Shown: positions 1 to 8,927, counted from the first letter of the stretch. The stretch: 64,000 bases of DNA from Gemmata massiliana (GCF_901538265.1 NZ_LR593886.1:2232001-2296000), one strand, 5' to 3'. Notes: a model not told the origin generated them from the letters alone. Program-made: numbers and translations.

Positions 1-2
1 GT

Positions 3-368
3 AAGCGGGCGGCCATTGTTTCGGGACGAGATTCGCGCGCGGTGGAGCGCCGGGCGGCCGAACTGGGGATCGCCCCGGTCCTCCAGGGCCGCGACGACAA
101 GCTCCGCGCGTTCGACGAAGTGCTGGCCCTGACCGGCGTGGCCCCGGAACAGGTGTGCGCGATCGGGGACGACCTCCCCGACGTGCCGGTGCTGCGGCGG
201 TGCGGGCTGGCGGTGGCGGTGGCGGACGCCTGCCCCGAGGCCCGTGCGGTGGCGCACTACGTGACCGCGGTGCCCGGGGGACACGGGGCCGTGCGCGACC
301 TGATCGAGTGGCTGCTCAAGGTGCAAGGCCGGTGGGCCGAACTGACCACCCGCTACACCAACACATAA
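3..368 (+). CDS. kdsC: KdsC-type HAD phosphatase (3-deoxy-D-manno-octulosonate 8-phosphate phosphatase), 5' partial
   Basis: The reading frame is open from the left edge, so the N-terminal catalytic half with the first HAD aspartates lies outside the window. The visible part has the pattern GRDSRAVERRAAELGI followed by GRDDKLRAFDEVL and the HAD motif GDDLPDVPVLRRCGLAVAV, which is the arrangement of KdsC-type C0 HAD phosphatases. These remove the phosphate from KDO-8-phosphate on the way to CMP-KDO and lipid A core sugars in the cytosol. The next gene starts 14 bases downstream and looks like an LPS-transport protein, which supports an envelope role because kdsC and lptC/lptA are neighbours in many Gram-negative bacteria. 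A related sugar-acid phosphatase such as a NeuA-type C-terminal domain is possible but less likely. Confidence 0.85.
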   Translation, partial: KRAAIVSGRDSRAVERRAAELGIAPVLQGRDDKLRAFDEVLALTGVAPEQVCAIGDDLPDVPVLRRCGLAVAVADACPEARAVAHYVTAVPGGHGAVRDLIEWLLKVQGRWAELTTRYTNT

Positions 369-382
369 CCCCGGAGTGGACG

Positions 383-3300
383 GTGCTGACGCCGCGGCGA
401 ACGATGTTGTTGCTCGCCGGTTTCGTGCTCTTCGCCGGCGCGTATGCCGTTTACGCACAGCTCCTCGGCTGGCTCGACGGGTTACCCCAACTCCCCCCCC
501 AAATGCTGGCCGTGCGCAACTCCGGCGACTTCGTGCCGCCCGAGGGGTCGACCGTTCTCAAAACCGAGCTGAAGCTGATCGAAGCGTTCGGGGCCAACAG
601 CCCGGAAACGAACGGCGCGCACTACAAGATGCAGTTCGATTTCAAGAGCGGCGACTCGTCCGTGGTGGTCGCGTCCGGGATGCCACCGGACAAGCCCAAC
701 TCGCACCGCGTTACTCTCACGCCGTTCAGCATCGCGGTCTTCAGTAAGCCGAAGCCGCCCCACCTCCGCCAACCGGGTGAGGTGACGGAGATCAGCACGG
801 CCCACGCCGATAAGGGCGTGCTCGAGTTCGACCGCGTCATCAACAACCTCGCGGACATGAAAAAGGCGGCGATCGTAAAGGTCGAACTCATCAGCGATTT
901 TGAACTGGCGCTCCCGGACCCGCGCCGCGGGGTCGTTCACATCACCAACAACCAGCGGACGAGCGACCCGAGCCGGTTCCTGGTGCTCCGCACCGTCGGT
1001 CCGGTGTTCTACCGCAACCCGAAGATGGCCGGCGCGAACGCGGCCGCGCCGGATTTCTGGACGGACGCGCCGGTCGAAATCGTGGACCGGCAGAACCTCC
1101 CGCGCTCGGTCGGTTCACCGGCGCCGGTCACGGCCCCCACCAAGAGCGAAGACAACCGCACCACGGGCGCGATCGCGGCGATTCTGAGCGGCCAGCGCCT
1201 GCCCCCACCGACCCTAACGGCAATCGGCCTCCGCGTGTACCTGGAACCGGACCCGCCCCCGAATCAGCCGAAGAAGGAGCCGAAACCCGGCGCGACCCCG
1301 GTGAAGGGCGTGCGCCGGATCGAGTTCCAGGAACAAGTGGTGCTGAACCTATGGGTGAACAACGGAGAGTCACTCGCGGGCACCACGCCCGTACAATCGA
1401 ACGCGCCAAAGAGTAGTGGCCTCGCGTTCGTTCCGCCCCCGGTGGCGATTGCGGGGCTTACCGGGGGACTCGGGACGGTCGCGTACAACACACGACTCAT
1501 GGACCGCGCGCTGCTCCAGATCGACACCCGCGGGCCGTTCGCTTACGACGCGGAGAAGGCACTCGCGCGGTTCGACGTGGTTCCGCAAACGGACTCGAAC
1601 TTGCCCAACGACGTTCAGGTGACGAAGATCCCCGCGCGCGGTGGCACGAGCAGCTTGTTCAGTCAGGTGCTCGAACTGGAATTCAACGGCGGACCGACCG
1701 GTGCCTCGCGTGCGGTCAACACACCGGCGATCAAGCGGCTCCACGCCTGGGTGAACGCGCCGGGGCGGTTCGTGACCGTAGCGTCGCAAGAGGAAACCGC
1801 GCCCACCACTCCTAGTGCCGCACCGACACTCAGTTCCACGCAGGCTTACGGGCGGGATCTCGTTCACGAGCAGGCCGTTAGCCGGACAATTTTGAAGGGC
1901 GAACCCGTTGTCGTTGTGCGCGACAATAACACACTCAAGGCCGGCTCGCCCCAGGAGCCGGCGACGCTCACCATCGAACCGGGACCGCCGATCGCTTCGA
2001 CCGCCGGCCAATCTCCCGTGCGCAAACTGCAAATGACCGTGTTGGGTGCGGGCGAAGTGGCACTGACCGATGCCGCGAACAACAACCAGTCGCTCAGCGC
2101 GCATTGGAAAATCTCCCTCGTGCAGTCCAAAGAGGTCATTAACGGGCGCGAACAGGATCGATTCGATTTCACTGGCGATGCGAAACTCGAAGACCTAAAG
2201 GCGGATTACTGGTTGAAGGGAAATGTGATCAAACTGTGGTTCCAGCCGCGTGTCGAACCACCCGCCGACGGAAAAGTGAATGCGGACGCGAAAGTCGTCG
2301 CTGGCGGGCAACCGCGTGTCGAACCGCCCGCAGTAGATGGGAAAGCCAACGCAGACACGAAAGTCGCTGGCGGCGGACAACCGAAACCGTCTCGCGTCGA
2401 GGCCATCGGGAAGGTGACGAGCCACTCCACGGATTACGACATCAAGGAGTCGGAACAGCTCACGGTTCACTTCATTGATGGAGAACCGGTTCCCGCGGGC
2501 GGTGCGATCGCCCAACCGAATAAGCCCGTTTCGCCCGACGCGGTTGCGTCCGGACCGCCCGGTGGTCCGATGCCACCTCCCGTGGCCGCGGGGGCCGCAC
2601 CGAAGTTGCCCGGCCCGATGCCCCCGATGGGGCCGGACGCGCCGAAATTGCCCGAGCCGATCGCGAAGGCGCCGGAAAAATCAAAGCCACCGTTCGAGAT
2701 TCGCGCGAAAACTATTGAGACGTTCGTTAAGCGGATACCGGTGGCGCCTACTGATAAACAGGCGGGGAGGAAGGCCGCGGATGAGAAAGCCGTAGAACCG
2801 CCCGCGGCGAAGTACCAACTCGACCGCGCCCGGTGTGAGGACAACGTCATCGTACACCAGGAACCAACCGACCCCGGTAAACAGCGCGGTGTCGATATTT
2901 TCGGGCGCCTCCTTCTGATTGAAGGAACGAACGACGGGAGCGTGATGACCGTCTTCGGCTGGCCGGACCGGATCGGCGAGGTCCACCAGGAGGAGATGTC
3001 GCTCCTCGGGCCGAAGATCGTTCTCAATCAGGTGCTCAACTCGGCCTCTGTAGACGGGCGCGGGTCGCTCACCATGCCGACCAAGAGTAATTTCGCGGGT
3101 GGCGAACTCGCGCAGTCGGAAGTGGTCGTCGTTCACTGGCGCGATGCGATGTCCTTCAATGGCGCGCAGCGCTCCGCGGTGTTCAAAGGAAAGGTCCGCG
3201 CACACCAGGGCGAGTCGTCGGTGCAGTGCCACAGAATGGACGTCGTTTTCGATCGGCCGGTCTACTTCAACCAGTCGCAGAAGAAGGGCGCCCCGTTACC

Positions 3301-4189
3301 GGGCACGAACCCGAAAGACCCGATGGCGGGTGCCGTGGCCAAGAAAGACGAGAGCGCGAAGATCGATAAGGTCCGGTGCTACCCCGCTCCGGCCGACGAC
3401 GACGACAGTACGCGCGAACTCGAAGTCGTGTACACCCAGGTGGACTACGACAAGGACGGCAAGCTGTTGAAGGCGCAGTGGCTCCGCGTTCCGGAACTGA
3501 CGATGTACGCTCAAGCGCAAGACTCAAACAGCGACGAAAAGTTTCAGTGCGTGCTCGCCGACGGACCCGGGCAATTGCGCATCTGGCAACGGGGCGAGGC
3601 GAACCCCGTCGGCCCAGTTGCGGGGGCGCAACCGATGGCGGGGGGCGCGAAGGCGGTCGCAAAACCGGCGAAGGACGATCCGGAGATGAAACTCACGTTC
3701 ATCAAGTTCTCGGGCCGGATGAAGGGTGTCGACAAGGCCAAACTGTACCAGGAGGCGACGTTCAGTGGCGAGATCGCGGCCGTTCACGTGCCGGCCGATT
3801 CACCCACGGTCAAAATCGACGAGTACAATCTGCCGCCCCGCGCGGTACTACTCACTTGCAACGACAAGCTCCTCGTTTGGAGCCAAAAATCGCAGGGCGA
3901 TACGCCCGCCTCGCAGAACATGACCGCGAGCGGGAACGCCTTCTTGCGGAGCGACGATTACGAAGGGACCGCGGCAACGATCGAGAACCGTGGGAACGCC
4001 GTCACGTTGACCGGCAGCGAGGCGGTTCCGGCCCGTTTCTCGAACCGCTTCAGGGGAGGGAACGAGCAGATCGGTAAAGTCATCACCTACGACCGGGGCA
4101 CGGGCGCATCGAGCGTCAAAGAAGGGTCCGGTGGGTCGATCGGGTCGCCCCCGAAGAACCGCCCCGCTACTCCAGCGCCCAAGAAGTGA
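383..4189 (+). CDS. Very large OstA/LptC-like envelope protein (about 1268 aa)
   Basis: I chose the GTG at 383 because GGAG at 373-376 sits six bases before it; an ATG at 404 is the alternative. The longer frame reaching into kdsC only overlaps that gene. A short N-terminal membrane anchor (LLLAGFVLFAGAYAVYAQLLG) is followed by about 230 residues with an LptC-like look, a central Pro/Ala-rich section with two tandem 22-23 residue units (bases 2243-2377), and C-terminal segments typical of OstA/LptA beta-strand repeats (AVFKGKVRAHQGESSVQC, ATFSGEIAAVHV, TASGNAFLRSDDYEGTAATI). LptC and LptA form the periplasmic bridge that carries LPS to the outer membrane. The position after kdsC fits, but the size is several times that of either protein, so the assignment is inference from motifs and context. 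Confidence 0.6.
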   Translation: MLTPRRTMLLLAGFVLFAGAYAVYAQLLGWLDGLPQLPPQMLAVRNSGDFVPPEGSTVLKTELKLIEAFGANSPETNGAHYKMQFDFKSGDSSVVVASGMPPDKPNSHRVTLTPFSIAVFSKPKPPHLRQPGEVTEISTAHADKGVLEFDRVINNLADMKKAAIVKVELISDFELALPDPRRGVVHITNNQRTSDPSRFLVLRTVGPVFYRNPKMAGANAAAPDFWTDAPVEIVDRQNLPRSVGSPAPVTAPTKSEDNRTTGAIAAILSGQRLPPPTLTAIGLRVYLEPDPPPNQPKKEPKPGATPVKGVRRIEFQEQVVLNLWVNNGESLAGTTPVQSNAPKSSGLAFVPPPVAIAGLTGGLGTVAYNTRLMDRALLQIDTRGPFAYDAEKALARFDVVPQTDSNLPNDVQVTKIPARGGTSSLFSQVLELEFNGGPTGASRAVNTPAIKRLHAWVNAPGRFVTVASQEETAPTTPSAAPTLSSTQAYGRDLVHEQAVSRTILKGEPVVVVRDNNTLKAGSPQEPATLTIEPGPPIASTAGQSPVRKLQMTVLGAGEVALTDAANNNQSLSAHWKISLVQSKEVINGREQDRFDFTGDAKLEDLKADYWLKGNVIKLWFQPRVEPPADGKVNADAKVVAGGQPRVEPPAVDGKANADTKVAGGGQPKPSRVEAIGKVTSHSTDYDIKESEQLTVHFIDGEPVPAGGAIAQPNKPVSPDAVASGPPGGPMPPPVAAGAAPKLPGPMPPMGPDAPKLPEPIAKAPEKSKPPFEIRAKTIETFVKRIPVAPTDKQAGRKAADEKAVEPPAAKYQLDRARCEDNVIVHQEPTDPGKQRGVDIFGRLLLIEGTNDGSVMTVFGWPDRIGEVHQEEMSLLGPKIVLNQVLNSASVDGRGSLTMPTKSNFAGGELAQSEVVVVHWRDAMSFNGAQRSAVFKGKVRAHQGESSVQCHRMDVVFDRPVYFNQSQKKGAPLPGTNPKDPMAGAVAKKDESAKIDKVRCYPAPADDDDSTRELEVVYTQVDYDKDGKLLKAQWLRVPELTMYAQAQDSNSDEKFQCVLADGPGQLRIWQRGEANPVGPVAGAQPMAGGAKAVAKPAKDDPEMKLTFIKFSGRMKGVDKAKLYQEATFSGEIAAVHVPADSPTVKIDEYNLPPRAVLLTCNDKLLVWSQKSQGDTPASQNMTASGNAFLRSDDYEGTAATIENRGNAVTLTGSEAVPARFSNRFRGGNEQIGKVITYDRGTGASSVKEGSGGSIGSPPKNRPATPAPKK
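2243..2377 (+). repeat. Tandem coding repeat, two units of 66 and 69 bases
   Basis: Two adjacent units inside the large envelope gene both encode QPRVEPP-DGK-NAD-KV-GG with small changes; the second unit has one extra codon. They lie in the low-complexity linker between the N-terminal and C-terminal domains, which suggests recent linker growth by duplication. Confidence 0.8.
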
Positions 4190-4307
4190 TTACCGTTGGT
4201 TCCAGTCGCGACGAGGCGTCGAACTCACCACATTGGCGGGCGGGTTCACGCAACGGTTCGCGTGGGAGTGGTTGTTCGTAGAGATGCGGGCTTATCGCGC
4301 GGGTGGG

Positions 4308-4748
4308 CTACTTCTTCGCGGTGCAGGGCTTCGCCATGATCGCGATGATGAGTTGCTCACCGGCCTTCGTGCGGTGCGGCGTCACGACGGGGAAGAACTT
4401 GTCGCACGCGCAAGCGTAAGTGACCGCGTCCATGCCGGGCGGGTTGAGGGTCAAGCTGATCCGCCCCTTCTCGTCCTTCGACTGGTCCACCTTCATTTTC
4501 AGTTCTTGCTTGTCAGTCAGTGAGATCGTGGTGCTGCCGCCGACGGGGATCGACTTGCACTCGGTCGCCACGAGCTTGAAGCCGGTTAGCTTCGGGTCGC
4601 GCTTCTGTACTTCCTTCGCGAGTTCCTTGAGCTTGGGGTCGATGGTCGTGTTGTCGGCCGTGGCGAGCACGATCACCACCGTAACGCGCACGGGGTCTTC
4701 GGTGGGGCACGCCACGAACATGTACGCGACCAGAACGAGAGCGGACAT
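4308..4748 (-). CDS. Small exported protein of unknown function (146 aa)
   Basis: The N-terminus MSALVLVAYMFVACP reads as a short export signal, possibly a lipoprotein signal with Cys14, though the lipobox is poor. The rest is a compact beta-rich domain with the segment TYACACDKFFPVV and no motif I recognise. Its start lies three bases after the stop of the upstream membrane protein, itself overlapping the ECF sigma factor gene, so all three are probably one leftward operon. The product may be a target or partner of that regulatory pair. Confidence 0.6.
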   Translation of the reverse strand: MSALVLVAYMFVACPTEDPVRVTVVIVLATADNTTIDPKLKELAKEVQKRDPKLTGFKLVATECKSIPVGGSTTISLTDKQELKMKVDQSKDEKGRISLTLNPPGMDAVTYACACDKFFPVVTPHRTKAGEQLIIAIMAKPCTAKK

Positions 4749-4751
4749 GGC

Positions 4752-5339
4752 TCACCTGGGCTTGGCGACGAAGAGGACCGGCGCGTCCCCGGGGGACAGC
4801 GTCACGCGGGGCCACGACGGGTGCGGGTCGTCGAGTTCGACCTCGTCCGTGGTGGCGAGCGAAATCACACTGGGGAGCGGGTCGGTACCGACCGGGAACC
4901 AACCGGACCCCGGCACGCGGTGGAAGTCGACTTCCTCGGCCGTCGCCATCGGCAGCACCGTGTAGTCCGCGAGCGGATCGGTTACCTCGCGTGGTGCCGG
5001 TGCCAGGGCCACTGCGGGCGGGAGGGGTGGGCGAATGTCAACGATTTCGCGTTTTTCTGTCGGCGTTGGTGCCAGTGCGAGCCACGCGATCGCAGCGGCG
5101 ACCGCGGTGACTGCTGCCCCGGTCGTCACTAAGACGGCCGTGCGCCAGTGACCCGTTTTAGGTTTCGGTGCCGGGGCCGCGGGGCGCAACCGGGCGCGGA
5201 TGTTTTGGTACACCGCGTCCCATTCGGGTTCGGACGGTTCGTCGGGACGAACCGCGCGCGCGGCAGAGCGAATGCCCTCGGCGTAGGCGCTGAGGATGTC
5301 GCGCTCGTTCGGTTCGGGTTGTTGCGGGGCGGGTGTCAT
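4752..5339 (-). CDS. Single-pass membrane protein, putative anti-sigma factor (195 aa)
   Basis: The start codon overlaps the stop of the ECF sigma factor by ATGA (5336-5339), the usual coupling of ECF sigma and anti-sigma genes. The N-terminal 65 residues are soluble and charged, a hydrophobic helix follows (TAVLVTTGAAVTAVAAAIAWLAL, about residues 68-90), and the rest is probably periplasmic. I see no HxxxCxxC zinc anti-sigma motif, so the call rests on topology and gene order. It would bind the sigma factor at the inner membrane and release it on an envelope signal. Confidence 0.55.
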   Translation of the reverse strand: MTPAPQQPEPNERDILSAYAEGIRSAARAVRPDEPSEPEWDAVYQNIRARLRPAAPAPKPKTGHWRTAVLVTTGAAVTAVAAAIAWLALAPTPTEKREIVDIRPPLPPAVALAPAPREVTDPLADYTVLPMATAEEVDFHRVPGSGWFPVGTDPLPSVISLATTDEVELDDPHPSWPRVTLSPGDAPVLFVAKPR

Positions 5340-5929
5340 GGCTGTTGGTACGCGGCCAGCAGGTCTTTCAATTTCTGTCGGGCGTAAAACAAGCGGCTCA
5401 TCACGGTGCCGATGGAGATCCCGAGCGCGTCGGCGACCTCACGATAGGTCAGTTCGCCTTCAACGTGCAAGACGAACGTTTGTCTCTGGACGTCGGGCAA
5501 GCGGGCGAGGGCTGCGTCGATCACCCGCCGCAGGTCGGACCGCACGAGGTTCGTTTCCGCGGGTGGGAGGTCGTCGGCCCCGAAACCGTCGGGCGAGAAC
5601 CCGCGCGGCACCTGCGGCACGCGCTCGTTCCGCTTCCGCTGCCGGCCGATGTCGAGGGCCGCGTTGCACACCACTCTCAGGAGCCACGTTTTGAACGAGC
5701 TGCGACCGCCAAACCGGTCCAGGTGCGTGAGCGCGTTCACAAACCCATCTTGGACCGCGTCGAGCGCGTCGGCCTCGCGCCCGAGTAACCGGTACGCGAC
5801 CCGGTACGCGACCCCGCGGTAGCGGCGGAACAGGTCATCGAGTGCCGTGCGATCGCCGGTCGCGAAGCGCGCGAGCAGCGCATCGTCCGTGATCGGAGCC
5901 GGCGGAGTGGGTAACGCGGCAATCAGCAT
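5336..5929 (-). CDS. ECF-family RNA polymerase sigma factor (197 aa)
   Basis: The protein has the two-domain ECF layout. Region 2 shows LLARFATGDRTALDDLFRRY and DAVQDGFVNALTHLDRF followed by FKTWLLRVVCNAALD. Region 4 shows LPDVQRQTFVLHVEGELTYREVADALGISIGTVMSRLFYARQKL with its helix-turn-helix. ECF factors direct RNA polymerase to small stress regulons. The gene leads a leftward cluster with a membrane protein and a small exported protein. There is no clear Shine-Dalgarno sequence before the ATG at 5929; the GAGGAGG nearby is on the other strand. Confidence 0.9.
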   Translation of the reverse strand: MLIAALPTPPAPITDDALLARFATGDRTALDDLFRRYRGVAYRVAYRLLGREADALDAVQDGFVNALTHLDRFGGRSSFKTWLLRVVCNAALDIGRQRKRNERVPQVPRGFSPDGFGADDLPPAETNLVRSDLRRVIDAALARLPDVQRQTFVLHVEGELTYREVADALGISIGTVMSRLFYARQKLKDLLAAYQQP

Positions 5930-6163
5930 GAGGAGGACACGTTCCAGGCGGGAGCGAATCCGGTGGCTCGTATTCTACCCCCACCCACGTGGCATCTTCC
6001 AACCGAAATTCGGAACCGCGAAAAACGCGGGGCCAGTGGAACAAGGGGCGTGTCGACTTCGGAACCGGTCCTCGACTTCGCAACGCGCCGCCCGACGGAC
6101 CTCTCCGTATCTAGACGCGAACGGGGCCGCGGCAATTCAAAACTTCGCTTCCGGAACACGTTA

Positions 6164-7219
6164 ATGATTACCGTCCACCGCTGGAACGGCTCTTGCTGTG
6201 AGCGCACGGGCGCGGAAGGGTTGCCCGAATCCGCCGCCACCATTCCGGCCGAAGAGTTCATCTGGGTCGATATGAGTAGCCCGACCCCGGAAGAAGAAGC
6301 GAGAGTATTTCAGAAGTTCTTTGCCGTTCACATGCTCACGCTCGAAGACATCACCCGTATGCGCCGGGAACCGGACCAGGGCGCACACTTCCCGAAGGTG
6401 GAAGAGTTCCCGGACTACCTGTTCGTGATCGTGAACCCGCTCCCGCCCGGGCTCTCGAAGTTGGCCGCGTCGAGGGGGAAGGTGCCCGAGGGCGAAGCGA
6501 AGCTCCCGTCCGCGTCTCGGATGTTGCGCCGGCACCGGCCACAATTGAGTGCGGTACTCACGAAGAACGTCCTCATCACGCACTCGATGGAATCGGTCGC
6601 GTGCATCGCGAGCGCGCACCAGTTCCTCGCGCGTCACGGGGACTCGGCCCGGCGCGGCCCGGATTACGTGTTCCACATCGTTCTGGATGCGATGGTGGAC
6701 GAATATGCGCCGGTGGTGGAGTGGGTCGCGGGGAAGCTGGACCGATTAGAATCGCGCATCTTCACGCGCCCGACGGCCAAACTCATTTCCGGCATCCTGA
6801 AACTCAAACGGATCGTGACCGGCATGCGGAAGACGCTCATCATCGAGCGCGAGGTGCTGTCGCGGTTGATCCGCGGGGAGTTCGAGTTGGTGGAGGCGCG
6901 CGAGATCGCGTACTACCGCAACGTCTACGACCACCTCGTGCGCTACACGGAACTGATCGAAGCCGCACGCGAAATGGTCAGTGACCTCGGCGAAACGCAC
7001 CTCGCGGCCGTCTCGAACCGGCTGAACCAGATCATGAAGGTGCTCACCATGATCTCCACCACCATTCTCCCGCTAACGCTCATTTCCAGTGTCTACGGCA
7101 TGAACTTCAAACACATGCCGGAACTCGAATGGGAGTGGGGGTACCCGCTTGCCTTGGGGTTGATGGTACTCACCGGGATCACATCACTGGCGTTCTTCCG
7201 TTGGAAGAAGTGGATCTGA
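6164..7219 (+). CDS. corA: CorA-family divalent cation (Mg2+/Co2+) transporter (351 aa)
   Basis: The C-terminus holds the family signature YGMNF (Gly-Met-Asn at about residues 312-314) at the end of the first membrane helix (TMISTTILPLTLISSVYG), followed by a second helix (YPLALGLMVLTGITSLAFF) and a short basic tail (RWKKWI). The long N-terminal part is the cytosolic funnel and stalk helix typical of CorA. These proteins are pentameric channels for magnesium uptake. I prefer the ATG at 6164 (MITVHRW) over upstream in-frame starts because it gives the usual family length. Confidence 0.9.
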   Translation: MITVHRWNGSCCERTGAEGLPESAATIPAEEFIWVDMSSPTPEEEARVFQKFFAVHMLTLEDITRMRREPDQGAHFPKVEEFPDYLFVIVNPLPPGLSKLAASRGKVPEGEAKLPSASRMLRRHRPQLSAVLTKNVLITHSMESVACIASAHQFLARHGDSARRGPDYVFHIVLDAMVDEYAPVVEWVAGKLDRLESRIFTRPTAKLISGILKLKRIVTGMRKTLIIEREVLSRLIRGEFELVEAREIAYYRNVYDHLVRYTELIEAAREMVSDLGETHLAAVSNRLNQIMKVLTMISTTILPLTLISSVYGMNFKHMPELEWEWGYPLALGLMVLTGITSLAFFRWKKWI

Positions 7220-7324
7220 GGTCGAGGCGCACAGCACGAAGTGTGCCAACGCTCGCCCTTGTCGCTACCCGTGTCCCGAGTTAGCTTAACGGTTGCGATT
7301 CAAATATGCTCGGAGGGGACGCAG

Positions 7325-7789
7325 ATGGCAAAGGGGCGCAAGAGCCGGATGGACCTGCGGCGCGAGGCTGAGGCGATTGAGGCCAAGCAGCGCGAGGAAG
7401 AAACCGAGGGCGAAGAAACCGAAGACGAAGACGAAGAAGAAGAGGATTCCGATACCGAGGGCGAAGCGGAAGCCGAGGGAGAGGGGGACGGGGACTCCGA
7501 CTCCGAGGGCGACTCGGGTGATGATGAGGGGGATAGCGACGACGACGAGCGTCCAAAGAAGAAGAAGAAAGCCAAGAAAGTCGCCGTCAAGAAGGCACCC
7601 ACTAAGCGCTCGCGGACCGCGAAAGAGGTTCGCACCCGCGCGGTGTGGATCGTGTTCGATAACGGCAGCAAGGTCGTCGAGAAGTTCCCCTACAACCAGA
7701 AGGAAGAGGCCGAAGCCCTTCTCGCCAAGAAGCTCGAGGAGAAGAAGACCTTCTATCTGAACTTGGTGAAGGAAGAGATCAAGGAGTAA
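7325..7789 (+). CDS. Acidic/basic block low-complexity protein (154 aa)
   Basis: The ATG at 7325 has a good purine-rich ribosome site (GGAGGGG just upstream). The protein begins with a basic patch (MAKGRKSRMDLRREAEAIEAKQ), then about 55 residues almost wholly Asp, Glu, Ser and Gly, then a lysine-rich block (PKKKKKAKKVAVKK) and a folded-looking C-terminus (VWIVFDNGSKVVEKFPYNQKEEAEALLAKKL). This charge-block pattern recalls DNA- or RNA-binding accessory proteins and is common among hypothetical planctomycete proteins. I do not recognise a named family. It stands alone between corA and an M50 protease. Confidence 0.75.
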   Translation: MAKGRKSRMDLRREAEAIEAKQREEETEGEETEDEDEEEEDSDTEGEAEAEGEGDGDSDSEGDSGDDEGDSDDDERPKKKKKAKKVAVKKAPTKRSRTAKEVRTRAVWIVFDNGSKVVEKFPYNQKEEAEALLAKKLEEKKTFYLNLVKEEIKE

Positions 7790-7844
7790 GGACGGGCGGC
7801 TGACTCCGCTAATCGCGGCTTCCAGTGTCCTGAATGCACATAAG

Positions 7845-7864
7845 CCCCGCCCACGAGGGCGGGG
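7845..7864. repeat. GC hairpin repeat, family A copy 1
   Basis: CCCCGCCC pairs with GGGCGGGG around an ACGA loop. The same palindrome recurs at 8981-9000 (reverse orientation) and 11177-11198. It lies 56 bases after a stop codon, so it may also slow or end transcription, but no T-run follows. Confidence 0.7.
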
Positions 7865-8055
7865 ATAGTTCCGGTAACACCATCTCCATTTCGGTTTTGC
7901 GGTGGGTGCGTGCCATTTACCGTGAAGTGGATAGGAATCCGCACTTCTTCTAAGCGATTTAGTCTTCTATTCGACCTGTGAATCCAATTTCCCTTGCCCA
8001 CCATCGAATAATGGCATGGGCGGTGCATAATCCGCCGGAAAGGGGAATCGCTCTA

Positions 8056-8922
8056 ATGTTTAGCTCTTTGAAACTAGGCCGATTGTTCGGCATTGACCTA
8101 TACATCCACCCGACGTTTTGGCTCCTGCCGCTGTTCGTTGTGATGTCCGGGGGCGGGGCGAGCGCGGGAGAACTCACCTCCGAAGTTCTGTTCGTGTTCG
8201 CCCTGTTCGCGTGCGTCGCGCTGCACGAGTTCGGGCACGCGCTCGCCGCGGCCTCGTATGGCATCCGCACGCGGGACATCACGCTGTATCCGGTCGGCGG
8301 CGTGGCGTCACTCGAAGGTATGCCGGAAAAACCGGGGCAAGAGATTGTGGTCGCCCTCGCTGGTCCCGCGGTGAACGTCGTGATCGCGGTCGGGCTAGTG
8401 CTCGGGTTGTCCGCGGGCGGACTGGGGCTCCCCTGGGAGCGGATGTCGGATCCGATCGAAGCGTTTGTTAACCGCTTGCTCGTAGCGAACGTGTTTTTGG
8501 TTCTGTTTAACTTGCTGCCGGCGTTCCCGATGGACGGGGGCCGCGTGTTGCGGGCGCTGCTCGCGACGCAGATGACGCGCCTGCGTGCGACTGAGGTCGC
8601 GGTAACGGTCGGCACCGTGGTCGCTGTGCTGTTCTTCGTCGGCGGACTCATGATCCCGCAGTTCAGCCTGATGGCCATTGCGGTCGTGGTCTGGCTGATG
8701 GGTCAATCCGAACTCGCGTCCCTGCGGGTGCTCGCGGCTCGAAGGGAAATGGAGCGCCGGGCGCGGGCCTTCTTCGGAGAGCCGGAACCGGCCCCAGAAT
8801 ATCCGGGTGACGCGAACGTAGATCTCGCAGCGCGCCGGTTCACGGGCATCGCGTGGGACACGGTTCACGGTGTCTGGATTCAGTGGGTGAACGGCGTCCC
8901 GGTTCGGGCGCTGTCGCGATAG
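8056..8922 (+). CDS. Site-2-protease-like M50 intramembrane metalloprotease (288 aa)
   Basis: The zinc-binding motif HEFGH is at residues 57-61, preceded by a hydrophobic helix (VLFVFALFACVAL), and the third ligand region LLPAFPMDGGRVLRALLA has Asp160. GGVASLEG and LAGPAVNVVIAVG match the conserved membrane segments of the M50B group with an SpoIVFB-like core. Such enzymes cut transmembrane substrates, often anti-sigma factors. The ATG at 8056 is preferred (AGGGGA nine bases upstream); an in-frame ATG at 7978 would add 26 residues. The C-terminal tail after the last helix is soluble and has no CBS domains. Confidence 0.88.
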   Translation: MFSSLKLGRLFGIDLYIHPTFWLLPLFVVMSGGGASAGELTSEVLFVFALFACVALHEFGHALAAASYGIRTRDITLYPVGGVASLEGMPEKPGQEIVVALAGPAVNVVIAVGLVLGLSAGGLGLPWERMSDPIEAFVNRLLVANVFLVLFNLLPAFPMDGGRVLRALLATQMTRLRATEVAVTVGTVVAVLFFVGGLMIPQFSLMAIAVVVWLMGQSELASLRVLAARREMERRARAFFGEPEPAPEYPGDANVDLAARRFTGIAWDTVHGVWIQWVNGVPVRALSR

Positions 8923-8927
8923 TCTTT

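Noticed and set aside
155..382. N-terminal extension of the large envelope gene into kdsC
   Set aside because: It lies in another frame over kdsC coding sequence, while GGAG at 373-376 marks GTG 383 as the start.
7845..7864. ACGA-loop hairpin as a single guanidine-riboswitch hairpin
   Set aside because: The stem is CCCCGCCC/GGGCGGGG, not GGG-ACGA-CCC, it occurs singly, and its copies are not next to exporter genes.
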